DNA of 64,000 nucleotides. It comes from Nitrospira sp. (GTDB taxonomy: Bacteria > Nitrospirota > Nitrospiria > Nitrospirales > Nitrospiraceae). The first letter of the stretch is position 1. Each line of letters starts with the position of its first letter. The notes beneath the pieces are model-generated. The model saw nothing but the letters and a program-made list of their open reading frames with translations. It ran no database searches and was not told where the DNA came from. The DNA lies in NCBI GenBank assembly GCA_005116955.1, contig SWDI01000002.1, positions 609,316-673,315 of the forward strand. The letters run 5' to 3'. The position numbers and the translations under genes were made by a program. Positions 51,652-58,508 of the stretch are shown piece after piece.

Positions 51652-52368
51652 CTACCGCTCCGGCCATTCTTCAGAAAAGCTATAGCCAACTCCCCACACC
51701 GTTAAAATATACCGAGGCCGACTGCTATCATCTTCGATTTTAGCCCGCACCCGATTGATGTGGGAATTTACGGTATGCTCATATCCTTCATGTGAGTACC
51801 CCCACACGGCATCTAAGAGTGTGGCACGGGTATAGACCTGGCCAGGGTGTTGGGCAAAGTGGAGCAAGAGGTCAAATTCTTTGGCCGTCAACTCGATCGA
51901 TCGACCACGCAGCTGGACCTTTCGTTTATCGACCTCGATCACGAGGTCGCCTGCGCGAATGGTCAGGGGCTTGGGGAGAGGAGCCTGTGCGCGAAGCGCG
52001 TCCATACGCCGAAACAAGGCTTTCACTCGTGCGAGGAGTTCCAAAATGCTGAATGGCTTGGTGAGGTAGTCGTCTGCGCCTACTTCCAGGCCCAACACCC
52101 GATCCAGTTCCGTCGACTTGGCTGTGAGCATCAGGACCAGACTATACTTCGATGAGGCGCGCAGTTTCCGGCACACTTCCAAACCATTCATTCCAGGAAG
52201 CATCAGATCGAGAATGATCAAGTCATAGGAGTTGGCAAGGGCCTGCTGAAGTCCTGCTGGACCATCCTGTGCCAGATCAACTTCATATCCAGTATCGCGC
52301 AGATGCAGCTGCACCAGCTGGGCGATATCAGGATCATCTTCAACTACAAGAATCGTACGAGACGCCAT
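51652..52368 (-). CDS. OmpR/PhoB-family response regulator
   Basis: 238 residues from the ATG at 52368 (GGAGAAAAC upstream). Receiver domain with acidic residues in VVEDDPD, phospho-acceptor Asp54 in ILDLMLPGM, and KPF (LTKPFSILELLARVK). The winged-helix output domain has LTAKEFDLLLHFA and the recognition region HTVNSHINRVRAKIE. It is the partner of the kinase encoded immediately downstream. The gene upstream encodes a secreted beta-propeller protein on the same strand, a possible target. Confidence 0.93.
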   Translation of the reverse strand: MASRTILVVEDDPDIAQLVQLHLRDTGYEVDLAQDGPAGLQQALANSYDLIILDLMLPGMNGLEVCRKLRASSKYSLVLMLTAKSTELDRVLGLEVGADDYLTKPFSILELLARVKALFRRMDALRAQAPLPKPLTIRAGDLVIEVDKRKVQLRGRSIELTAKEFDLLLHFAQHPGQVYTRATLLDAVWGYSHEGYEHTVNSHINRVRAKIEDDSSRPRYILTVWGVGYSFSEEWPER

Positions 52369-52534
52369 GTTTTCTCCAGCTTGTCCACCGCCAAGCAATT
52401 GACCATGACCTGACCAGCGCCAGTGCGAGTGATCCAGTACTCGCACCGACTCGACCGTCCTCAGATACTCAGAAGCCTCGCCGACGCGAGACTTCTGAGT
52501 GGTCCTGAGACTAGGGACCTGACCTCGGCGGCGG

Positions 52535-53638
52535 TTATCGCGCAACAAGTCCATTGGCCCCATTAGGGAGGCCTGAAACGCCAGTCACTTGGGTCAAGTG
52601 CCCATTGGCTCGATTGACCTGAAAGGCCTCGATCGAATGGGCCCCTGCATTGAGCACATACAGAAACCGGCTATTTCGATTCAAGGCCATGTCAATGGGA
52701 CCGGCCCCTGTGGGCGTTGCCACCGCTTCCTGTAATGTTAACCTCCCCGCACTTCTCACTCGATAACTGGAAATGTTGTTACTGCCGGTATTACTGGCAT
52801 ACGCAAACTTTCCGTTCTTGGTAATCACGATCCAGCACGCGGCCGTTTGTGTGGTGGAGACCGACCCGCTCCGGACGGTCAATTGTCCATCGCGTAGGCT
52901 GTACGAAGATACCGCCGACGCATTCGGTGTGCCTCCGAAGGCCTCACTGACAACCAACACCCCTCGCGGAGTAAAGGAAAAGCCGAACGGGGTTTGGCCG
53001 TTGGATCGCTGCGAAACTGGCGCAGATGCCACACCGTCTTCATCCACCGCATAGGTGTCGATAATCTGCGTGGCTTTTTCAGTCACGACCAGCGTATCTC
53101 CCGAGAGATTGAACGAGATTTGCGCCGGCGCGGTGTTGGCCCCACTGAGCGGCTGAATCGATCCAGCAATAGGCTTCAATTTGTTGTGCTGCGTCAGTTC
53201 GAACCCCGCAATGTTACCTTGCCCCCCTGCGTTCAATACATAGACATAATCCTCATGCGTGGCAATGCTGATGGGGCTGGTTCCCCCGGAAGGCACTTGA
53301 TCTACCAGCTTCAGGTGACGTCCATTGATTTCGAACACCGAGATATCATGACTGCCTGGGTTCACGACTAAGAGGGCCTCGCCATCATTGCTGAGAGCAA
53401 GAGCGCCTTGATTGCCCAGGCCGCCTCCTGACCCCTTTCCCCCTGTTGGAAACGATCCAGCAGGAACCAGCGTGTCTCCATGCTGCCGGAATGCCAAGAC
53501 CGCATTGCCGTCTGTCTCATTCGACATCGTGTAGACTGTTGGCCATTGCCATTCCTCGTTGGCAAATACCGAACTGGCCACCCACCCAGAAAGAGTGATC
53601 GCCGTTACCAGCGCACCCATGATCAATTTACGTATCAT
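52535..53638 (-). CDS. Secreted beta-propeller (lactonase-like) protein
   Basis: 367 residues; AAGGAGGATGGG directly before the ATG at 53638. Signal peptide about 1-27. The mature protein shows repeated propeller blades: ALALSNDGEALLVVNPGSHD, YVYVLNAGGQGNIAGFEL, QISFNLSGDTLVVTEK, FGFSFTPRGVLVVSE, KFAYASNTGSNNISSYRV, FLYVLNAGAHSIEAFQVN. This is the seven-bladed lactonase/YVTN-type fold. The catalytic residues of 6-phosphogluconolactonase cannot be assigned, so a role in binding or scaffolding is as likely as enzymatic. It lies upstream of the kinase/regulator pair. Confidence 0.82.
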   Translation of the reverse strand: MIRKLIMGALVTAITLSGWVASSVFANEEWQWPTVYTMSNETDGNAVLAFRQHGDTLVPAGSFPTGGKGSGGGLGNQGALALSNDGEALLVVNPGSHDISVFEINGRHLKLVDQVPSGGTSPISIATHEDYVYVLNAGGQGNIAGFELTQHNKLKPIAGSIQPLSGANTAPAQISFNLSGDTLVVTEKATQIIDTYAVDEDGVASAPVSQRSNGQTPFGFSFTPRGVLVVSEAFGGTPNASAVSSYSLRDGQLTVRSGSVSTTQTAACWIVITKNGKFAYASNTGSNNISSYRVRSAGRLTLQEAVATPTGAGPIDMALNRNSRFLYVLNAGAHSIEAFQVNRANGHLTQVTGVSGLPNGANGLVAR

Positions 53639-53904
53639 CCCATCCTCCTTAGTTTATGGACAAATTGCAAGAAATCGACCCTTCCACGATAGCGTCGCCA
53701 TCTCACGCCGGTCTCGCAAAAGCATCACATTTTTGTCACAGAGCTGAGGCTTGGGACGTCGGCCTCCAGCCCCCAAGAGGATTCAATAGCCAGGAAACAG
53801 AAGGATGATGGAATGTGTGGGATTCGACTATGGGTGTGTTTGAACGTAGTTTGTTCAACGAGCAGAGGGTTGGAACGAGATCGAGGCGTGTTGCGTGGCT
53901 CTTC

Positions 53905-54648
53905 TTAATGCGTTTTCATAAACACAATATCGCCGTAGTAGGCGGTGGCTCGTTCCTTCGTGTTGTCTGTATCGCTCATAATGGCGACACCATTAATCAT
54001 CGGCGGTTCTTCCCCAAAAGCCTTCTTGTAATCTTCATAGATGTTCTGTTCTTCATCGACCCAGAGACCGATATTGCTCGGACCACTTTCCACGACGACC
54101 ATTTTGACAAAATCCGTATAGGCATTGTCGATGATGGCCCCAACCGGAGCCTTTGTTTCCCACACGTAGCTGATGGCTCCGATCGGAATATCCCCAAACA
54201 GTGCCTGGCCCGCCTTATACTTGATCTTCTTTCCAAAACTCACCTTATCAGGGTCGTATTCAAACGTGATATAGAGTCGGGCCGGATAGTCATCCCCGTC
54301 TTTTCTGGTGGCATTGCTTTTCTGAAGCAGATTCTCGACCTTCCACCGCCATCGCACGATTGGAAATTCTTTCGGATTGATTCGGACCTCTTTAGTCAAG
54401 CCTGATGCCGATGAATCGCTCATGGCTTTGACGACGACTTGGGCCCCGTCTTTCACCAGTTCATACGTCGTCAGTTTGGGGATCTTCTTGAAGGTCAGCG
54501 GTTTCCACCCGTCCGGCAGACTCGCTCCCGGTTCGCTTATGGAAAATTGCGCAACCTCCACCGTGGTTGGACTTTGCGCCTGCACTGATACCGCCGGCAA
54601 CGCCGCGCAGATCATGAGGACAAGATTGATGATGGGATTCCTCCTCAT
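53905..54648 (-). CDS. DUF3047 family secreted protein
   Basis: 247 residues with a signal peptide (ending VQAQ). The mature part has the DUF3047 features: WKPLTFKKIPKLTTYELV, RWRWKVENLLQ, DDYPARLYITFEY, SYVWETKAPVGAIIDN, ending with YYGDIVFMK. It is probably a beta-sandwich-type protein in the periplasm. It is the last gene of a three-gene minus-strand group after the TVP38-family and FAD-oxidoreductase genes (16-base gap). Function unknown. The 266 bases between it and the next gene (53638) hold no gene I can support. Confidence 0.82.
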   Translation of the reverse strand: MRRNPIINLVLMICAALPAVSVQAQSPTTVEVAQFSISEPGASLPDGWKPLTFKKIPKLTTYELVKDGAQVVVKAMSDSSASGLTKEVRINPKEFPIVRWRWKVENLLQKSNATRKDGDDYPARLYITFEYDPDKVSFGKKIKYKAGQALFGDIPIGAISYVWETKAPVGAIIDNAYTDFVKMVVVESGPSNIGLWVDEEQNIYEDYKKAFGEEPPMINGVAIMSDTDNTKERATAYYGDIVFMKTH

Positions 54649-54664
54649 TTCGCCTCCCCGCCCC

Positions 54665-56251
54665 TCATCTCCTCATCCAAGCAAACAGCTTCACCAGGAT
54701 ATTTTTCGTGCCTTGTGAAAAATGTGCTTTCCGCCAGAGATTCACAACCTTCTTATTCACTTCTGATTGGGTCGGATAGGGATGGATGGTTCCGGCGATC
54801 GTTTTGGCTCCTCCGCCCGCTTTCATCGCAACGGAGAATTCACTGATCATCTCGCCGGCATGGGCAGCCACGATCGTCGCACCCAGGATCTTGTCCGTCC
54901 CCTTTTGAATATGAACTCGCGCAAACCCCTCTTCTTCTCCATCCAGAATTGCTCGATCAACCTCATCCAATTTATATGTATAGGTTTCCACTTCGAAGCC
55001 TTTTTGCTTCGCCTCTTTTTCGTACATCCCGACATGGGCGACTTCCGGCTCGGTAAAGGTGCACCACGGCATCACCAATGCCTCGACATTGGCATAGCCC
55101 AAACTCAACGGATGTGGGAACAGCGCGTTCTGGATGACAATTTGAGCCATCGCATCAGCGGCATGTGTGAACTTATAGCGAGAGCAGACGTCGCCCGCCG
55201 AGTAGATATTGGGATTCGATGTCTGTAATCTGGCATTGACCTTGATTCCGCTCTTGTCATAGTGAACTCCCGCAACCTCCAATCCGACTTTCTCCACATT
55301 CGGTGTCCGTCCGACTCCGACAAGAATTTCATCGACTGTCACGTCATGCCGCCGGTCATGTGACTCGACGGTCAGCTGTTTGCCGTTATCTGTCTTGTGT
55401 ACCGTCAGCTCCTTCCCGCAACAAAGCAGCGTCACACCGTCGCGCAACATCTGGCGTTCGACGATATCGGCTGCGTCGCGATCCTCGTTCGGCATGATGC
55501 CGTGCCCAGCTTCGATCAGATAGACCTGGCTTCCGAATCGGGCAAAGGACTGCGCCAACTCGCATCCGATCGGCCCTGCCCCGATGACGCCGATACGCGG
55601 CGGCAGTTCGGTCAAAGAGAACACAGTTTCATTGGTGAGATACCCGGCCTCCTTCAAGCCAGGCGTCGGGAGCGTTGCGGCACGGGCTCCTGTGCAAATA
55701 GCTGCTTTTGCAAAGGTCAGGGTTCGATGTCCTGCCGGACCTTCGACCTGGATCGTGTCAGAACCGGTAAATCGACCGCTGCCGATGTACACATCCACAC
55801 CCAATTTCGTGTAGCGATGGACCGAATCGTTGTGACTGATTCGGGCACGCAGCTTGCGCATCCGATCCATGACCGTACCGAAGTCATACGTCACCCCGGC
55901 GGGAATATGGATGCCGTATTCCGTGGCCTTCCGTAGATCGGCCCAGGCCCTCGCTGCTCGGATCACGCCTTTCGACGGGACGCATCCGACATTGAGGCAG
56001 TCCCCACCCATCAGATGTTTTTCGATCAACGCGACTTTTGCTCCGAGACTCGCCGCCACGACCGCCGTGATCAATCCGGCAGTTCCCGCTCCAACCACCA
56101 CGATGTTGTAGCGGCCGGTTGGCTCGGGATTGACCCAGTCAGAAGGATGCACATTGGCAATAAGTTGCTGATTATGCTCGTCGTTCGGAAGGATCAGAGA
56201 CTGATCGTGCTCATTCATTCCAGCGATCCTTAGTAGAGGTTCGGCCATCAT
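54665..56251 (-). CDS. FAD-dependent pyridine nucleotide-disulfide oxidoreductase
   Basis: 528 residues from the ATG at 56251; further in-frame starts lie at 56248 and upstream at 56281. The FAD-binding GAGTAG (about residues 54-59) is followed by the redox-active pair CLNVGC (Cys85, Cys90) in GGDCLNVGCVPSKG. A second Rossmann motif (GAGPIGCELAQ) binds NAD(P)H, and HPYPTQSEVNK near the end carries the conserved His-Glu pair of the dimer interface. The layout equals mercuric or lipoamide-type reductases. It lacks the N-terminal heavy-metal domain and the C-terminal Cys pair of MerA, so mercury reduction is unlikely. Its partner genes are a TVP38 membrane protein and DUF3047. Confidence 0.9.
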   Translation of the reverse strand: MMAEPLLRIAGMNEHDQSLILPNDEHNQQLIANVHPSDWVNPEPTGRYNIVVVGAGTAGLITAVVAASLGAKVALIEKHLMGGDCLNVGCVPSKGVIRAARAWADLRKATEYGIHIPAGVTYDFGTVMDRMRKLRARISHNDSVHRYTKLGVDVYIGSGRFTGSDTIQVEGPAGHRTLTFAKAAICTGARAATLPTPGLKEAGYLTNETVFSLTELPPRIGVIGAGPIGCELAQSFARFGSQVYLIEAGHGIMPNEDRDAADIVERQMLRDGVTLLCCGKELTVHKTDNGKQLTVESHDRRHDVTVDEILVGVGRTPNVEKVGLEVAGVHYDKSGIKVNARLQTSNPNIYSAGDVCSRYKFTHAADAMAQIVIQNALFPHPLSLGYANVEALVMPWCTFTEPEVAHVGMYEKEAKQKGFEVETYTYKLDEVDRAILDGEEEGFARVHIQKGTDKILGATIVAAHAGEMISEFSVAMKAGGGAKTIAGTIHPYPTQSEVNKKVVNLWRKAHFSQGTKNILVKLFAWMRR

Positions 56252-56296
56252 AGTGAGACACCCTTCGTTGTGGATTGTCACTCGAGGGATGGTTCA

Positions 56297-57034
56297 TCAC
56301 GCTCGTTTGGCCGTCACTCTCTTATAGATGACAGGCACCAACGCCAGGAGTCCCAGCAGTACAAAGGCACCAATCACATTCGGTGACGCAATTTCCTGTA
56401 ATGAATTGATCGTCCCAAGTTGGCGTCCCGCATAGGCATAGACGAACGAACCGGGGATGATGCCGAGTGCCGTCGCGGCGACATAGGTCCCCACGTTCAC
56501 GCGCGTGAGTCCGGACACAAGGTTCACCACGAAGAAGGGAAAGAGTGGGATGAGTCGCAAGGTCAACAGGTAGCTGAACGCATTCTTGGCAAATCCCTCT
56601 TGGAATGGCCCGAGCCACTTGCCAAACTTCTGTTCAACCGTATCCCGTAATAGATGCCGAGCGGTCAGAAATGCCAGCGTTGCACCTGTAGTCGCCCCGA
56701 TATTAATAAACAGCGCCGCCATGGTGGCACCGAATAAGAACCCACCGGCCAAAGTCAAGATGACTGCGCCCGGCAGCGACAACCCGGCCACGATCACATA
56801 CGCAGCGATGAAGATCCCCACCGCTGAGACAAAGTTGGCATCAGTGAATGCCAGCAAACTGTCTCGATTTTCTTTCAACGCGGTCAACGACAAGAACTGT
56901 CCGAAATCGAAATAGAAAAACGCACCGATGGCCAGCGCGATCGCCAGCGCAATAACGATCTTGCCAGTGCTAGGCTTCTTAGATTCAGCGTGAGATGAAT
57001 TCTGGGTGGTCATAATGGCATCCTGGCGTATCAT
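56297..57034 (-). CDS. TVP38/TMEM64 (DedA-like) membrane protein
   Basis: 245 residues from the ATG at 57034 (AAGGGGAG upstream); a start at 57013 is also possible. About six hydrophobic helices in residues 30-240. The family core is seen in LPGAVILTLAGGFLFG, then ATLAFLTARHLLRD, and YLLTLRLIPLFPFFVVNLVSG, 'GIIPGSFVYAYAG'. These match TVP38/TMEM64 (SNARE-associated, DedA-related) proteins, implicated in lipid scrambling and membrane homeostasis. It is the first gene of the three-gene group with the FAD oxidoreductase 45 bases downstream, a pairing seen in many bacteria. Confidence 0.9.
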   Translation of the reverse strand: MIRQDAIMTTQNSSHAESKKPSTGKIVIALAIALAIGAFFYFDFGQFLSLTALKENRDSLLAFTDANFVSAVGIFIAAYVIVAGLSLPGAVILTLAGGFLFGATMAALFINIGATTGATLAFLTARHLLRDTVEQKFGKWLGPFQEGFAKNAFSYLLTLRLIPLFPFFVVNLVSGLTRVNVGTYVAATALGIIPGSFVYAYAGRQLGTINSLQEIASPNVIGAFVLLGLLALVPVIYKRVTAKRA

Positions 57035-57287
57035 GGTGGCTCCCCTTGATTCTGTCAACGAGATAACTGGTCGGCTTGATCGTATGTCGGAGAAGCGTCC
57101 AGAATCTTACAGGATGCCGACCGCAGTGGAAATCTTAGAACACTGGCCAGATGGTGACTATCGATTCTCCCAGGAAATCACAACAGAGGTTATCGGCAAA
57201 GGCTTGAGGTATTCATCCCCTCCGCGCAGCCAGAAAGATGTTGTCACGCCTGCCTCTCGTCTCGTACTCTATCGTTAGGAGGCCGTC

Positions 57288-57932
57288 ATGGACGAATCAA
57301 GCAAATTGACCAGGACCAAAGAACAATGGGCCAAGGCTCGTCGAGGTGGAGAAGAACGCGAAGTGTTCTATGAAGGAGATGAGCGCCTCCCTCCTGGCCA
57401 ACACCTCGTTGACAACTTTCCCGTGCTGGACCTCGGCTTCAAGCCCGAGATTCCTTTAGGCGAATGGAGACTCAGCATCAACGGATTTGTCGCCACCCCT
57501 CTTACCTGGACATGGGAACAATTCTTGGCACAACCCCAATTCAAAGACCGGTCGGATTTCCATTGCGTCACTTCATGGAGCCGTTATGACAACGACTGGG
57601 AGGGCGTGAGCTTCAAGCACATCATGTCCGTGGTGAAACCGCTGTCACTTGCCCGATTTGTCCTATTCAAGTCTTACGACGATTACACCACGAACCTCCC
57701 GCTTGAAGCCTGTGACGATGACGATGTGCTGATCGCCCATAGCTGGAATAGCAAACCTCTCTCCCGAGACCATGGTGGTCCGGTCCGTGTGATCGTCCCC
57801 AAACGGTATGCCTGGAAGGGAGCGAAGTGGGTGAAGGAAATTACGTTTTCAGATAAAGATGAGAAAGGGTTTTGGGAAGTCCGCGGGTATTCGAACACCG
57901 GGTTTCCGTGGAAGAACGATCGCTATGGGTAG
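57288..57932 (+). CDS. Sulfite-oxidase-type molybdopterin oxidoreductase
   Basis: 214 residues; AGGAGG sits upstream of the ATG at 57288. The Moco domain of the sulfite oxidase family: LPPGQHLVDNFPVLDLG, then RLSINGFV, FHCVTSWSRYDNDWEGV with molybdenum-ligand Cys93, NLPLEACDDDDVLIAH, and 'PVRVIVPKRYAWKGAKWV'. It is close to the YedY-like single-domain subgroup but lacks a Tat signal peptide, so it is likely cytoplasmic. No heme-binding partner gene (YedZ-like) is adjacent. The substrate is not decidable. It is followed convergently by the ydbL gene with a three-base gap. Confidence 0.88.
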   Translation: MDESSKLTRTKEQWAKARRGGEEREVFYEGDERLPPGQHLVDNFPVLDLGFKPEIPLGEWRLSINGFVATPLTWTWEQFLAQPQFKDRSDFHCVTSWSRYDNDWEGVSFKHIMSVVKPLSLARFVLFKSYDDYTTNLPLEACDDDDVLIAHSWNSKPLSRDHGGPVRVIVPKRYAWKGAKWVKEITFSDKDEKGFWEVRGYSNTGFPWKNDRYG

Positions 57933-57935
57933 CGG

Positions 57936-58274
57936 TTATTTCTTGCTCCACCCACCCGGACCTTCGACGAAGTTTCCTGGTTTGGTATTCTGAACGGCTT
58001 TTTCTCCGGCGAGCGTTTCGACGGCTCGAATATTGGTGCTGTTTCGCTTTGCAATATCTTCATAGGCCTGCCGCCGCTTTCGATTCACGTCTTCGATCAA
58101 TGCTTGGGCTTCGGCATTGGACGGGTTCACTGCCCCCAGGTAGCCATTGGCCTTTTCTCCGACCAACCCGTTTGCTTTCGCTTCATCCAATGAGAGTGCG
58201 AACGCAGACGAAGTGACTACTGCCCATATGATCGTCACACACACCGCGATGGTCAGCCGTGCAATGAACATCAT
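57936..58274 (-). CDS. ydbL: YdbL family (DUF1318) periplasmic protein
   Basis: 112 residues with a signal peptide (ending SAFAL). The mature part has DEAKANGLVGEKANGYLGAV and 'ALIEDVNRKRRQAYEDIA', the YdbL/DUF1318 signature. It is the third gene of the ydbH-ynbE-ydbL cluster, 12 bases after ynbE, the same order as in Escherichia coli. YdbL is reported as a periplasmic factor that assists assembly of YdbH-YnbE, which tether the inner and outer membranes for phospholipid transport. Confidence 0.9.
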   Translation of the reverse strand: MMFIARLTIAVCVTIIWAVVTSSAFALSLDEAKANGLVGEKANGYLGAVNPSNAEAQALIEDVNRKRRQAYEDIAKRNSTNIRAVETLAGEKAVQNTKPGNFVEGPGGWSKK

Positions 58275-58286
58275 GCCCTCCAGTAG

Positions 58287-58508
58287 CTAGAATAGTCCGC
58301 TGTCATTCGACAGAACCTGCTCCAAGTCCTTGTCGACTTTCAGCCGAATCTCGTGATCGATCTTCACATTGAGATTAATCGTAATCGGTTTGTCTGGCGC
58401 AGTCACCTCGACTCGCGGGGTGCAGGCACCCACGCTCAGGAGCAGAGAGAGCCACGCCAGTACTCCGGCACCTATCCGAATGGTTTCGCTCTGCATGGTC
58501 CGCCTCAT
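58287..58508 (-). CDS. ynbE: YnbE family outer-membrane lipoprotein
   Basis: 73 residues. Lipoprotein signal peptide with lipobox VGAC. The mature part PRVEVTAPDKPITINLNVKI matches YnbE, a small lipoprotein that stacks on the C-terminus of YdbH by beta-augmentation. The start ATG (58508) overlaps the ydbH stop codon (ATGA), which fixes the start and shows translational coupling. Preceding it is ydbH, following it ydbL. Confidence 0.9.
   Translation of the reverse strand: MRRTMQSETIRIGAGVLAWLSLLLSVGACTPRVEVTAPDKPITINLNVKIDHEIRLKVDKDLEQVLSNDSGLF

Noticed and set aside
54665-56251. Mercuric reductase (MerA) and a mercury resistance cluster
   Set aside because: No N-terminal metal-binding domain, no C-terminal Cys pair and no merR, merT or merP nearby. 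Only the general FAD disulfide oxidoreductase family is supported.
57006-57278. Small plus-strand ORF upstream of the sulfite-oxidase-type gene
   Set aside because: Overlaps the start region of the opposite TVP38 gene and has no motif or ribosome-binding site; likely leader sequence.
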